This document shows positions 15,406 through 24,047 of a DNA stretch of 36,127 bases, in pieces. Every line of letters begins with the position of its first letter. Position 1 is the stretch's first letter. The translations under genes were made by a program, and so were the position numbers. The notes beneath the pieces were generated by a model that saw nothing but the letters and a program-made list of their open reading frames with translations, did no database searches and was not told the origin of the DNA. The DNA lies in assembly GCA_020073615.1 (NCBI GenBank), contig JAIQEX010000068.1, positions 1 through 36,127 of the forward strand, read 5' to 3'. The DNA is from Terriglobia bacterium. Lineage in GTDB: Bacteria; Acidobacteriota; Terriglobia; Bryobacterales; Bryobacteraceae.

Positions 15406-16688
15406 GCGGCAGCGGCGAGCCGGCAGGCCGCTTTCGCCACTTCCTCCGGGAATTGGGCCCGGGCGCGTTACTGTCGGCGGCAGCCATCTCCTTCGCCATC
15501 TACCTTTCGCAAAAGCCCGCAGGCCAGCGCATCAGCGCGGCCGTGGCCGACGAGATCTCGCGCGGTCTGGGGGTTTATTCGCAGGGGCCGCTGGTGTTGG
15601 TGCGGCTGGACCGCGACTTTTCGAAAGCCGATCTGCAAACCCTGCTGGCCCGGGCCATTCCGGCGCTGATGGACAACTACCAGGCCGCCGCGCTGGGCGT
15701 CGATATCGATTTCTCCCGCGGAGCGTACGACCAGCTCGCCGCGCAGTTCTCGCAATGGAGCAAGTCGCGCCCTGAGCAGGCGCAGAGGATTATCTGGGCG
15801 GTGGGTTATGAGCGCGGCGCCGGGCACGCCGGCGTTCCCAGTGAAGAGGTCCAACCGTGCACCGACTGCGCCGGCGCGAGCTGCACTCACCGGTTCCGGC
15901 CGCGCCGCGTCTTCGCCGAATTCGAGCCCGTCAATTCCGGTCTTGCTTATGCCTGGACCGACGCCAGCGGCATCAACCGGTCGTCTTTCCGGTATGGCTG
16001 CCACCAGGACACCACGGCGCGGCTGGAGACGTTCCATTTCAAACTGGTGGAAACATACTGCAAAGAGCATCCGGAAGATGGCAACTGCGGCAAGCTCAAA
16101 CCCTACAATCAGGGCGTCACCAGACTGTTCTCGTGGTACGAGGCGCCGATCTACGATCTTTGCTCGCTGGTGAGTTGCGCCGGCGGCGATCTGGGGGCGC
16201 CGCCGGAGAACCGCTCACTCGATCTCTCCCATAAAATTCCGATTCTGTATTCCGGCATGGAGGGCAACGACGAGCACGCCACCATCTTCGGGACGCGAAA
16301 AGGGGCGGAGATTCTGGCATCCCTGACGATGAACGAGCTCCTCTACGGCGAATCGAATCACGTCCTTCTGGAAGCGATGAAATGGGCCCTGGAGATTGCC
16401 CTGGCCGCGATTCTGATCGTTCTGTTCCACTGGCCGCTCACCGAGCATTGGGCGATTCTGCTGTCGGGCCCCCTGTTTGCCGGATACCTCCTGCTGGCCC
16501 CGAAACTCTCCACCTGGTTCCCCGACTTTCGGGATTACGTACTGGCTGTTGCGCTGGGCTTCACCATCGAAGTCTGGCTCAAGGCCGTTTGGCAGGGAGG
16601 GGCGGAGGCCTGGAAGAATCGTAAAGCCCGGAAGCTCGCGGCCCAGGCGATGCTCACTTCTACCGGGGGAAGCAACCGCGCCGGATGA
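15402..16688 (+). CDS. CHASE2-domain membrane protein without a cytoplasmic output domain
   Basis: 428 residues from the GTG at 15402, which overlaps the upstream stop. Longer upstream starts would run deep into the preceding gene. An N-terminal helix (about 20-36) is followed by a periplasmic CHASE2-like sensor: LVLVRLDRDFSKADLQTLL, ALGVDIDFSRG, GLAYAWTDASGINR, IPILYSG and GAEILASLTMNELLYG all follow the CHASE2 pattern. Three transmembrane helices follow (about 327-347, 351-370, 377-397), the usual CHASE2 topology. The protein then ends in a 30-residue basic tail where other family members carry a histidine kinase, cyclase or Ser/Thr kinase. Extra cysteines in the sensor (CTDCAGASC) could form disulfides or bind metal. 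Any output must come from a partner. Confidence 0.75.
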   Translation: MSGSGEPAGRFRHFLRELGPGALLSAAAISFAIYLSQKPAGQRISAAVADEISRGLGVYSQGPLVLVRLDRDFSKADLQTLLARAIPALMDNYQAAALGVDIDFSRGAYDQLAAQFSQWSKSRPEQAQRIIWAVGYERGAGHAGVPSEEVQPCTDCAGASCTHRFRPRRVFAEFEPVNSGLAYAWTDASGINRSSFRYGCHQDTTARLETFHFKLVETYCKEHPEDGNCGKLKPYNQGVTRLFSWYEAPIYDLCSLVSCAGGDLGAPPENRSLDLSHKIPILYSGMEGNDEHATIFGTRKGAEILASLTMNELLYGESNHVLLEAMKWALEIALAAILIVLFHWPLTEHWAILLSGPLFAGYLLLAPKLSTWFPDFRDYVLAVALGFTIEVWLKAVWQGGAEAWKNRKARKLAAQAMLTSTGGSNRAG

Positions 16689-16777
16689 GGACGGAGTAAT
16701 CGCGGAGCGGCGCAGAAGGAGTGCCATAGTGCCCCGCATCACAGACGGCGTGACGCGGGACACCAGCGGTTTGTTCG

Positions 16778-17029
16778 CTAGACGGCGGCGAACGTTGACA
16801 ATTGCGCGTCCAGATCCGCCAAGGCCTTGCTCAAAACGGCCTTGTAGCGCGGATTCTGCGCGGAGCCCAATTCCCGGACCACTCTGGTGCGGGAAAGAAG
16901 GATGGTTTCCTTCTTGCGAATCAACTCTAGCGTTTCCGGTGCGGGTGTATTTTTCAGAACGGCGCTACGATGGGCCTCGGCCATGTCGATTTGCGCCTGA
17001 ACCGACTTACTTGCCCAACCTCTGGCCAT
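16778..17029 (-). CDS. Small conserved-looking hypothetical protein (83 aa)
   Basis: I place the start at the ATG at 17029 (MARGWASKSVQAQID), because TACAAT ends 6 nt upstream and the extra N-terminal residues of the longer frame (to 17110) do not look like protein. The product is helical and charged: a helix SVQAQIDMAEAHR, a proline break (NTPAPETLEL), then RKKETILLSRTRVVREL and ALADLDAQLSTFAAV. The WxSKSVxxQ start and LSRTRV..L....NPRY core are ones I recall from short acidobacterial hypothetical proteins. No function known. It is convergent with the CHASE2 gene. Confidence 0.65.
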   Translation of the reverse strand: MARGWASKSVQAQIDMAEAHRSAVLKNTPAPETLELIRKKETILLSRTRVVRELGSAQNPRYKAVLSKALADLDAQLSTFAAV

Positions 17030-17035
17030 GATTTC

Positions 17036-17041
17036 ATTGTA
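17036..17041 (-). promoter_or_regulatory. Candidate -10 box (TACAAT)
   Basis: On the minus strand TACAAT ends 6 nt before the ATG at 17029. Transcription would start within a base or two of that codon. This is one of the best examples of the leaderless pattern in the window. Confidence 0.5.
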
Positions 17042-17135
17042 CTCCCCCGCGAAGGGAGAGTCTACGCACAAACCCGGATGGAAATTGTGACGATACGGAC
17101 ACGAGGCCATGGCACGCGATGTTCCGGAGCGGAAC

Positions 17136-17600
17136 TCAAAACGCCATCCGGTCTTTCCGCTCCTCGATGCGCTTGGCGTCCATCGCCGGCACCTTCAGCA
17201 AATCGCGCCACTCCTTGAAATCGCCCTTCTCCTCGCGGTATGCGATCACGGCGCGGGCTTCCTCCACGGAGAAGCCCAGAACATATCTCAATTCCCCCAG
17301 CGGCGCGGTGTTGACCCGGACCTTCGACTCGGTGCCGAAATTCCGCTCCAGGTAGTCCAGCACCGCGTCCAATTCCTCCTGGGTGCCCTGCGCGCCAAGC
17401 ACCACCATTTCCGCCACGCGGTCCGACCAGTCGTCGCGCCCCAGCCGGATTTGCCGGAAGTTGGTTGCCCCGTGACACTTCAGGCATACCTTCGCCACCG
17501 CATCCCTGCCCGGCCCGGCGGGCAGGAGCTTCACTTCATCCCCCGAGCCGCCCGCCCACGCCAGCGCGCCGGCCGCCGCGAGTGACCATAGTGCTTTCAT
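17136..17600 (-). CDS. Secreted c-type-cytochrome-like protein with a helix-hairpin-helix domain
   Basis: 154 residues. An N-terminal signal peptide (MKALWSLAAAGALAWA) is followed by a single CxxCH heme site (C39-C42-H43 in CLKCHGATNF) within a short cytochrome-c-like helix bundle that contains RDDWSDRVAEMVVLG. Residues about 92-150 then form a ComEA-like helix-hairpin-helix repeat (VRVNTAPLGELRYVLGFSVE, EEKGDFKEWRDLLKVPAMD). A single-heme carrier joined to an HhH module is uncommon; the HhH may act here as a protein- or DNA-binding fold outside the cytoplasm. It is alone on its strand and divergent from the next gene. Confidence 0.8.
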   Translation of the reverse strand: MKALWSLAAAGALAWAGGSGDEVKLLPAGPGRDAVAKVCLKCHGATNFRQIRLGRDDWSDRVAEMVVLGAQGTQEELDAVLDYLERNFGTESKVRVNTAPLGELRYVLGFSVEEARAVIAYREEKGDFKEWRDLLKVPAMDAKRIEERKDRMAF

Positions 17601-17767
17601 AGCCCGTTCTCAGTCTTAGACTAACATCTGACGAGCCTTCGCCTCAGACCGGCAAGATGTGCCGCGTGGCGCCAGCTGCGAAGGCATCTCGCCACAATCG
17701 CGGCGGAAATCGGCCACCGCGTGCGCGTCCTCGGCGCCGCGCGCACGCGATACCATGGTTATGTCGC

Positions 17768-18526
17768 ATGGCCTCGCCGCCCATCCCGCCTTCGCTCGAT
17801 CACCTCTCGGTGCGGCCGTTCTCCTTCTATCCGGCGATCCTCAATGTCGAGCACAACGAGTGGCTCTTTCGCAAAGCCACCTGGTCGGAAATCCTGGTGG
17901 TGAACTGCAAGAGCGGCATCGAGATCTGGATCCCGCGGCGATTCGTCGGCGAGGTGTCGCGGATCGACGATCCCGTCAGGATTGTAGGCTTGAACCGGGA
18001 GTTGGAACTGCGCAGCGGAATGGTGATGCCGTACCAGCGGCGCGTGATTGAAATGCCGGTTGCGGTGGGCTACGGGGCGGCGGCGGGGCCTGCCGCGGAC
18101 CGCGGCGGACCCGCTGCCGTGGTGGGCATCCGGCTGGAATCCAGCGACAAGCGCATCCTCAAACTGATCGGCAGCGCGCTCACGGTGGCCATTGTGCTCT
18201 ACCTGCTGGCCGTGAATCTGACGCGGGTGAGCGATCTGCGGCAGCGCGTCACCTATACGGCTGCGGATCAGAGCTTCCTGGAGCTGAGCCGCCACGACGA
18301 TTACGTGGCGGTCAAGCAGAAGCTGGGCGAGCCCGCTTCCGACCGCTGGACCGAAGTGGGCACCATCCAGTTCCGCGCGCTGAGCTATCCCAGCCGGAAG
18401 TACACCGTGATCCTGATGGGCGCCGACCGCCCCAGCGCGGTATACGTCGGCGCCATGGACGAGAACTGGAAGCCCATCTCCGGCGGAGACGCGGCCTCGC
18501 TGCTGCGTTCCCTGCGGCGGTTCTAG
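17768..18526 (+). CDS. Membrane-anchored hypothetical protein
   Basis: 252 residues from the ATG at 17768 (MASPPIPPSLDHL). The open frame begins at 17657 but its first 37 residues are arginine- and proline-rich, like non-coding GC DNA. The N-terminal half is beta-rich (VRPFSFYPAILNV, EILVVNCKSGIEIWIPRRFVGEV), suggesting a small PilZ- or barrel-like domain, not identified. One transmembrane helix follows at about 135-155 (IGSALTVAIVLYLLAVNL), and a C-terminal part (DQSFLELSRHDDYVAVKQKLGEPASDRW) resembles the SmpA/BamE-like small alpha/beta fold. The gene ends 14 nt before cstA and may share its transcript. Function unknown. Confidence 0.7.
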   Translation: MASPPIPPSLDHLSVRPFSFYPAILNVEHNEWLFRKATWSEILVVNCKSGIEIWIPRRFVGEVSRIDDPVRIVGLNRELELRSGMVMPYQRRVIEMPVAVGYGAAAGPAADRGGPAAVVGIRLESSDKRILKLIGSALTVAIVLYLLAVNLTRVSDLRQRVTYTAADQSFLELSRHDDYVAVKQKLGEPASDRWTEVGTIQFRALSYPSRKYTVILMGADRPSAVYVGAMDENWKPISGGDAASLLRSLRRF

Positions 18527-18532
18527 TAGACT
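18527..18532 (+). promoter_or_regulatory. Candidate -10 box (TAGACT) for cstA
   Basis: TAGACT begins right after the upstream stop codon and ends 8 nt before the GTG of cstA, leaving no room for a leader or a ribosome binding site. Confidence 0.35.
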
Positions 18533-18540
18533 CTTAGAAC

Positions 18541-20598
18541 GTGAAACTGCCGGGCCACCTGCTGTGGGCCGCGATTGCCGCGGCGGGCGCATTCTGTCTG
18601 GGCGGCATCGCGCTCAATCGGGGTGAACACATCTCGAGCCTCTGGCTGGTGGTGGCCGCGGCTTGCACTTACGCCACCGCCTACCGCTTCTACGGCAAGT
18701 TCATCGCGGCGCGCGTGATGACGCTCGACGATCAGCGGGCTACTCCCGCCGAGCGGTTGCGCAACGGCCACGATTTCGAGCCCACCAACAAATGGATCGT
18801 GCTGGGCCACCACTTCGCCGCCATCGCCGGCCCGGGACCGCTCGTGGGCCCGGTGCTGGCGGCGCAATTCGGCTACCTGCCGGGGACGCTCTGGATCGTC
18901 ATCGGGGCCGTCCTGGGCGGCGCGGTGCAGGACTACGTGATCCTGTTTGCCTCCATGCGCCGCGACGGCAAATCGCTCGGCAAAATGGCGCGGGAGGAGA
19001 TCGGCCCGTTCGGCGGTTTCGCCGCCCTGGTGACCGTGCTGCTGATCATGATTGTCCTGCTGGCGGTGGTGGCTCTGGTGGTGGTGAACGCCTTAAAGGG
19101 CAGCGCCTGGGCCACCTTCACCATCGCCGCCACCATGCCCATTGCCATCTTCATGGGACTCTATCTGCGCTACTGGCGGCCCGGCAAGGTGCTGGAATGC
19201 TCCGCCATCGGCTTCGTGCTGGTGATGGCGGCCATCTTCGCCGGCCGCTCGGTGGCCGCCTCGGCGCCGCTCGCACCGCTGTTTACCCTCGGCGCCCTGG
19301 CTCTGGCCGCGGCGATCATTCTCTATGGCTTCCTGGCGAGCGCTCTGCCCGTGTGGCTGCTGCTGGCCCCGCGCGATTACCTCAGCACCTTCGTGAAGCT
19401 GGGCGTAGTGTTGATGCTGGGGGTGGGAATCCTCCTGGTGCGGCCGGAGCTCCAGCTTCCCGCCTTCACGCGGTTCGTCGACGGTACGGGACCGATCTTC
19501 GCCGGCAAGGTCTTCCCCTTCTGCTTTATCACCATCGCCTGCGGGGCGGTGTCCGGCTTCCACGCGCTGATCTCGTCGGGGACCACGCCCAAAATGATCG
19601 CCAAGGAATCGCACGCCCGGCCCGTGGGCTACGGCTCCATGCTGCTGGAGAGCTTCGTGGCCATCATGGCGATGGTGGCCGCCTGCGTGCTGCAGCCGGG
19701 CGTCTACTTCGCCGTGAACTCGCCCGCCGGAGTGGTGGGAGCCACGCCCGCGGCGGCGGTGGCGGCCATCTCCTCCTGGGGTTTCCCGGTGAGCGTGGCG
19801 GATATGGAGGCGCTGGCCGCGAGCGTGGGCGAGCGGACGCTGTTCTACCGCACCGGCGGCGCTCCATCGCTCGCCCTGGGCATGGCGCACATCTTCGCGC
19901 GCGGGGGCGGCGGCCAGGCCGTGATCGCCTTCTGGTACCACTTCGCCATCATGTTCGAGGCGCTGTTCATCCTCACCATCATCGATGCCGGCACGCGCGT
20001 GGGCCGCTTCATGCTGCAAGACCTGTTGGGGCACGTGTACGCGCCGCTTGGCCGCACCAGTTGGATGCCGGGAGTGATCGCCACCAGCGCGCTGATCGTG
20101 GCGGCGTGGGGATATTTTCTGGTGCAGGGCGTGCGCGACCCGCTGGGCGGAATCAACTCGCTGTGGCCGCTGTTCGGAATCTCCAACCAGTTGCTGGCGG
20201 CCATCGCGCTGTCGGTGGCCACCACCATCCTGCTGAAGATGCACGGCGCCCGGTATACCTGGATCACCTGCGCGCCGCTGGCATGGCTGGTCACGGTAAC
20301 CTTCGCCGCGGGGTGGCAGAAGATCTTCTCGCCGGTTCCCGCCATCGGCTTTCTGGCACAGGCGGACAGGCTGGAAGCCGCCCTGCGCGCCGGCGGCGCG
20401 GCCGGCACCGCGGCCACGCGGACCCTGATCTTCAACGCCCGCCTGGACGCCGTGATCTGTGGCCTCGTGATGGCGCTGGTGGCGGCGATCGTGCTCGATT
20501 CGGTGCGCATCTGGATCGGAATCCTGCGCGGCACCGGAGAAGCCAGGCTGTGCGAAGCGCCGTTTGTGCTGTCCCGTTTGCGCGCGGAGGAACTATGA
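18541..20598 (+). CDS. cstA: CstA-family peptide/pyruvate transporter
   Basis: 685 residues, close to the family norm, with many hydrophobic helices throughout. The start is GTG. Family signatures: [17 protein letters not shown] near the N-terminus, [51 protein letters not shown], and GTTPKMI with the following [13 protein letters not shown]. CstA is induced by carbon starvation in enterobacteria, and the family imports peptides or pyruvate. The next gene encodes the small YbdD-type partner, overlapping by ATGA, as in many genomes. I infer uptake of small carbon or peptide substrates at the inner membrane. Confidence 0.93.
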   Translation: MKLPGHLLWAAIAAAGAFCLGGIALNRGEHISSLWLVVAAACTYATAYRFYGKFIAARVMTLDDQRATPAERLRNGHDFEPTNKWIVLGHHFAAIAGPGPLVGPVLAAQFGYLPGTLWIVIGAVLGGAVQDYVILFASMRRDGKSLGKMAREEIGPFGGFAALVTVLLIMIVLLAVVALVVVNALKGSAWATFTIAATMPIAIFMGLYLRYWRPGKVLECSAIGFVLVMAAIFAGRSVAASAPLAPLFTLGALALAAAIILYGFLASALPVWLLLAPRDYLSTFVKLGVVLMLGVGILLVRPELQLPAFTRFVDGTGPIFAGKVFPFCFITIACGAVSGFHALISSGTTPKMIAKESHARPVGYGSMLLESFVAIMAMVAACVLQPGVYFAVNSPAGVVGATPAAAVAAISSWGFPVSVADMEALAASVGERTLFYRTGGAPSLALGMAHIFARGGGGQAVIAFWYHFAIMFEALFILTIIDAGTRVGRFMLQDLLGHVYAPLGRTSWMPGVIATSALIVAAWGYFLVQGVRDPLGGINSLWPLFGISNQLLAAIALSVATTILLKMHGARYTWITCAPLAWLVTVTFAAGWQKIFSPVPAIGFLAQADRLEAALRAGGAAGTAATRTLIFNARLDAVICGLVMALVAAIVLDSVRIWIGILRGTGEARLCEAPFVLSRLRAEEL

Positions 20599-20771
20599 GC
20601 CGGTTGCGGCGCTGCGGCAGATTGATCGCGGCCCTGTTGCGCGAGCTGGCCGACGAAGCCGCCTACCGCCGGTACCTGGAGGCGCACGGCCGCGCGCACT
20701 CCGGCCGGGAATGGCGGCGCTTTTCCGAGGAGCGCCTGCGGGCGAAGTACGCGCGCGCGAAGTGCTGCTGA
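20595..20771 (+). CDS. YbdD/YjiX-family small protein, CstA partner
   Basis: 58 residues starting at the ATG that overlaps the cstA stop (ATGA). The sequence has the family pattern: a basic N-terminal helix ([14 protein letters not shown]), the [12 protein letters not shown] core, a W-R-R-F-S-E-E motif and the C-terminal dicysteine (KCC). YbdD-like proteins are encoded next to CstA/BtsT transporters and are required for their activity in enterobacteria. Position and ending make the assignment good despite the short length. Confidence 0.85.
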   Translation: MSRLRRCGRLIAALLRELADEAAYRRYLEAHGRAHSGREWRRFSEERLRAKYARAKCC

Positions 20772-20871
20772 GCGCGAAGCGTGGGAACGGCGTTCCGGCG
20801 AGATGGCGGCGGGCCATCCGAAGGTATCTCGATCGCGACCCGCCGCGCCGGCGCTCCGCGGCGTCACGTCC

Positions 20872-22875
20872 TCAGAGTTTCCGTCCGCCAAGCCGGGTAT
20901 GGCGGCCAAAGCACACCGCTATCAGAATCAGCACGGACAGCACCGTCAGCCAGCGGCCGATGACGTTGTCCAGGGGCAGCTCGAACACCAGGCGGGCCTC
21001 GACGTCGCCGGGCGGGACGTCGAGGCGCATGTAGCCCATGAGGTCATTGCGGACCGGTATTGGGCGGCCGCCGATCCAGGCGTGCCAGGCGGGGTCGTAG
21101 GTCTCCTGGATGAGCAGGCTCTCGCCGGAGTTGAGGTGCGCGCGGACGCGGAGGGCATCGGTGCCTTCCCATTGCATGTCGACCGGGGTATCGGGCCCGT
21201 TTTCGACGGTGTCGCGGTAGGCCGCGAGGGCGGCCTGATTGACGTTGTCCCAGGGAATGGGCCGCAGCGCGTCCACGCGCGCGGTTTCGACCACGCGGGC
21301 GTGCACGGGGAAGCGCCGGGGCACGCGGTAGATGGTGTCGCCCTGGCCGTCGTCGAAGATGGGCGCGAGGACACCCTGAAATTTCTGCGGCGACGGGTAC
21401 TCGTGGAAGATCTCCTGCGAGGCGCCCTGGGTCACGACGATGGCGTCGGCGCCGAGCGACTGGAGCCAGGCAATGTCGCGCGCGGCATCGTTGTCGCGGG
21501 TCACCTGCCATTGCGCCAGCACCAGGATATTGTTCAGCATGCCCTGGTCACTGCCGCCGCCCACCTGCGCGCCGTTCCGCCAGACATCGTACCAGTAGCG
21601 CACCGAGCCGGCGGCGAACACGCGTCCGCCGGGGAGATGGCCGGCGATCCAGTCGGTGAGCCGGTATTCCACGCGCTGCCGGTAATTGCGGTCGGCGGCA
21701 TAGACGGACCACGGGTGAGTGAGGTAGGGCCACGCGAAGGCGAAAGCGGTGGCCGCGGCGGCAAGGGCGGCGGCCTGGCGCCAGCGCCGGCCCGAGCCGG
21801 CCAGCGTGTGCAGTGCCGCGACGGCGCCCAGGATCAGCGCCACGTCCAGTTCCGGCACCAGCCGATAAGGTTCGCCGGCTACGCGGAAGCCGAAGTAGTA
21901 GTGCCCGGCCACATTCACGGTAAAGAACAGGACCGCCCCGCAGACGAAGGCAGGCCAGGCGCGATGCGGGCGCCGGTGGGCCAGCTTCGCGCTCGCCAGG
22001 GCAAACGCCAGCAGCACCGCCAGGGCCGTCCAGCGCGACCACGCGTTGCCGGGCTGGGCCACGATCTTCAGGTTCTCCATGGTGATCCGCAGGTAGGAAG
22101 GCGTCAGCCAGAAAGCCGTGAGCGCATAGGCCAGCGCGGCAATGGCCACGGCCCGCCACCACATGCGGCGGTCGCGGTGCGCGATCCACAGCGACCAGAC
22201 AAGCAGCGGAAAGAAGAGGGCGAGCGACGTGGTGGCGTAGAAGTTGGTGGACACCACCAGGGCGCTGGCCACCGCCGCCAGGGCGAGCGTCCGCCGGCCG
22301 CCGTCCCGGATGGCGCGCCAGGAGAGGGCCAGCGCGAAGGGGAGCAATGCCAGCGCGGAGATATGCGGCCCCTCGCCCCACTTGACGAGCACGTTGAGCC
22401 GCTGCGGCATGTGCAGCAGCGCATCCTGGCGGAAGGGCGCGAGGAACAGGAAGCAGGGGGAGAGCGAGGCCGTGGCCGCGGCGCCCATCCAGGCCCAGAG
22501 CCGCGAACCACTGCCCACGCGAACCAGGGCGAACACGCCGGCAATGCCCAGGCTATAGAGCAGGGCGACAAAGATGTGATAGGCGCGCGCCGTGGAAACA
22601 TGCAAGAGCATGGAGATCGCAGCGGTTCCGTAGGGCAGGGCGGGCGGGTAAATAAAATCGAAGCGGGTGCCGCAATACCACCACGACAGCCAGCGCGGGT
22701 GCGGCCAGTGTTCCTGGATGAAGCGGGCATGGGCCATGAAGGTGCTTTCGATGGACGCCCAATTGTCCAGGTACTCGATGCGGAAGAGCGGCCAGACCAG
22801 GAGGGCGGCCGCCAGCGCCACCGCGCAACACTCGGCGAAGAGGACGAGTTCTTCGGTCGGGCGCGCGCGAGCCAT
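20872..22875 (-). CDS. Large polytopic membrane protein (GT-C/YfhO-like), function unknown
   Basis: 667 residues. About eleven hydrophobic helices cover residues 1-400 (for example LVLFAECCAVALAAALLVWPLF, LALFFPLLVWSLWI), with aromatic loops (WLSWWYCGTRFDFIYPPALPYG) typical of GT-C-type glycosyltransferases and YfhO-like proteins. A soluble domain of about 240 residues follows, including DAIVVTQGASQEIFHEYP and a beta-sandwich-like end (SLLIQETYDPAWHAWIGG, VPPGDVEARLVFELP), then a last helix at about 645-660. That C-terminal pattern matches the YfhO-type family. It probably modifies a cell-envelope polymer using a lipid-linked sugar, but no catalytic residue can be named. TAGACT ends 9 nt before the ATG. 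Confidence 0.75.
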   Translation of the reverse strand: MARARPTEELVLFAECCAVALAAALLVWPLFRIEYLDNWASIESTFMAHARFIQEHWPHPRWLSWWYCGTRFDFIYPPALPYGTAAISMLLHVSTARAYHIFVALLYSLGIAGVFALVRVGSGSRLWAWMGAAATASLSPCFLFLAPFRQDALLHMPQRLNVLVKWGEGPHISALALLPFALALSWRAIRDGGRRTLALAAVASALVVSTNFYATTSLALFFPLLVWSLWIAHRDRRMWWRAVAIAALAYALTAFWLTPSYLRITMENLKIVAQPGNAWSRWTALAVLLAFALASAKLAHRRPHRAWPAFVCGAVLFFTVNVAGHYYFGFRVAGEPYRLVPELDVALILGAVAALHTLAGSGRRWRQAAALAAAATAFAFAWPYLTHPWSVYAADRNYRQRVEYRLTDWIAGHLPGGRVFAAGSVRYWYDVWRNGAQVGGGSDQGMLNNILVLAQWQVTRDNDAARDIAWLQSLGADAIVVTQGASQEIFHEYPSPQKFQGVLAPIFDDGQGDTIYRVPRRFPVHARVVETARVDALRPIPWDNVNQAALAAYRDTVENGPDTPVDMQWEGTDALRVRAHLNSGESLLIQETYDPAWHAWIGGRPIPVRNDLMGYMRLDVPPGDVEARLVFELPLDNVIGRWLTVLSVLILIAVCFGRHTRLGGRKL

Positions 22876-22884
22876 GCAAGCATT

Positions 22885-22890
22885 AGTCTA
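22885..22890 (-). promoter_or_regulatory. Candidate -10 box (TAGACT)
   Basis: On the minus strand TAGACT ends 9 nt before the ATG at 22875, again with no leader space. Confidence 0.4.
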
Positions 22891-22951
22891 CGCCACGGGG
22901 AAAATTCCTGAGAATCCACGGGGTCCGGCGGCACTATCCCGGATACAGCCC

Positions 22952-23410
22952 ATGATGCGAAACCTGGCGCTCCCGATCGGTCTCCTCTTCGCCCTCACGC
23001 TGCCCGCCGCCGAGCCGGGCGTGAAGGCTCAATTCATTGGGGGAACGCTGGCCGGCGTGTCCGCCCGGTCGAGCGCCCGGCTGGACCTCACGGCGGCCGA
23101 CGAGCTGGTGTTCCGCTGCGACAAGGGCGAGTTGCGCGTGGCCTACCGCAAGGTCAACACGGTGGAATACGGCCAGAGCGTGAACCGCCGCTACGCCGCC
23201 GCGGTGCTGATCTCGCCCGTGCTCCTGCTCAGCAAGTCGCGCAAGCATTTCGTCACCCTGGGCTATGTGGACGGCGAGGGCAAGCAGCAGGCCCTGGTGT
23301 TCCGGGTGAACAAGGGCGACATCCGTTCGGTGCTGGCCGCGCTGGAGGCGCGCACCGGCCGCCGCGTGGAGTATCAGGACGACGAAGCCCGCAAGGCGGG
23401 GAAGGGATGA
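22952..23410 (+). CDS. Secreted hypothetical protein (152 aa)
   Basis: The start is the first of two consecutive ATGs at 22952; the open frame upstream (to 22667) is the shadow of the divergent membrane-protein gene. A signal peptide is clear (MMRNLALPIGLLFALTLPAAEPG). The mature part alternates strands: GTLAGVSARSSARLDLTAADELVFRC, ELRVAYRKVNTVEYG, then a short hydrophobic stretch (AAAVLISPVLLLS) and HFVTLGYVDGEGKQQALVFRV. This is the profile of PH-like or GRAM-like small domains that recur in acidobacterial secreted proteins, with no established function. Its stop overlaps the start of the next gene (ATGA), so the pair is translationally coupled. Confidence 0.7.
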   Translation: MMRNLALPIGLLFALTLPAAEPGVKAQFIGGTLAGVSARSSARLDLTAADELVFRCDKGELRVAYRKVNTVEYGQSVNRRYAAAVLISPVLLLSKSRKHFVTLGYVDGEGKQQALVFRVNKGDIRSVLAALEARTGRRVEYQDDEARKAGKG

Positions 23411-23982
23411 AGATGCTCGCCATTACGCTGGTGGTGCTGGCTCTGGCGGCGGGGGCGGAGCAGGCGCCAACGCCCGCCGCCATCGAAGAGACTGGCCTGC
23501 GGCAGTTGCTGACCATCCGCCGCGTCTATGTAGACCGCCTGACGGGCGGCGACACGGCAGCGCAGATGCGCGACATCCTGATCAGCAGCATGGAAGGCGC
23601 CAAGCTGTTCGTGCTCACGGAGAACCAGGAGCGCGCCGACGCCGTGCTGCGCGGCGCGGCCGAGGACTTGGTGTTTACCGAGGTGCACAGCTCCTCGGAC
23701 AGCATCAACGCGCACGCCAACCTGGGCACGGGGCGCGCCACCAGCACCTCGCGCTCGCAGAGCGCCGGCATCGGCCTGGGCGAGAACGAATCGGACCATT
23801 CGGCGGAGCGGCGGCACGAGGCGGTGGCCGCCGTGCGCCTGGTGAACAAGGACGGGGACGTGATTTGGTCCACCACGCAGGAGAGCCTGGGCGCGAAGTT
23901 CCACGGCGCGAGCGCGGACGTGGCGGACAAGATCACGGCCAAGCTGAAGGAAGACTTCGACAAGGCGCGGAAACTGCGCTAG
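23407..23982 (+). CDS. Secreted hypothetical protein (191 aa), CsgG/TolB-N-like fold possible
   Basis: 191 residues with a signal peptide (MKMLAITLVVLALAAGAEQ). The mature part starts a beta-alpha-beta unit (RRVYVDRLTGGDTAAQMRDILISSMEGAKLFVLTENQERADAVLRG), the arrangement seen in periplasmic domains that read out like CsgG or TolB-N. A Ser/Thr/His-rich linker (SSSDSINAHANLG, SRSQSAGIG) follows, then a second strand-helix part (AAVRLVNKDGDVIWSTTQES, VADKITAKLKEDFDKA). No lipobox. Coupled to the previous secreted gene; the two may form one envelope complex. A GC hairpin directly follows the stop. Confidence 0.7.
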   Translation: MKMLAITLVVLALAAGAEQAPTPAAIEETGLRQLLTIRRVYVDRLTGGDTAAQMRDILISSMEGAKLFVLTENQERADAVLRGAAEDLVFTEVHSSSDSINAHANLGTGRATSTSRSQSAGIGLGENESDHSAERRHEAVAAVRLVNKDGDVIWSTTQESLGAKFHGASADVADKITAKLKEDFDKARKLR

Positions 23983-23996
23983 GGCGGCAGACCGCC
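23983..23996 (+). terminator. Small hairpin after the secreted-protein pair
   Basis: GGCGG-CAGA-CCGCC begins one base after the stop codon. The stem is only 5 bp and no T-tract follows, so termination here is possible but unproven. Confidence 0.25.
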
Positions 23997-24032
23997 GCGC
24001 GCCGGCATCTGATCGGCGGATTACGGTCTTGG

Positions 24033-24038
24033 TACAAT
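24033..24038 (+). promoter_or_regulatory. Candidate -10 box (TACAAT) for the biotin carboxylase gene
   Basis: TACAAT ends 9 nt before the ATG at 24048, and no ribosome binding site is visible between them. The -35 region is weak. Confidence 0.45.
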
Positions 24039-24047
24039 TCGGGCTGC

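Noticed and set aside
18663-20771. A 702-codon frame overlapping cstA on the same strand
   Set aside because: Arginine- and glycine-rich out-of-frame shadow. Its last 58 codons are the true YbdD-like gene, reported separately.
20803-22911. A 702-codon plus-strand frame antisense to the large membrane protein
   Set aside because: Gly/Arg/His/Pro-rich, with no domains. The minus-strand frame has proper transmembrane helices and a soluble domain.
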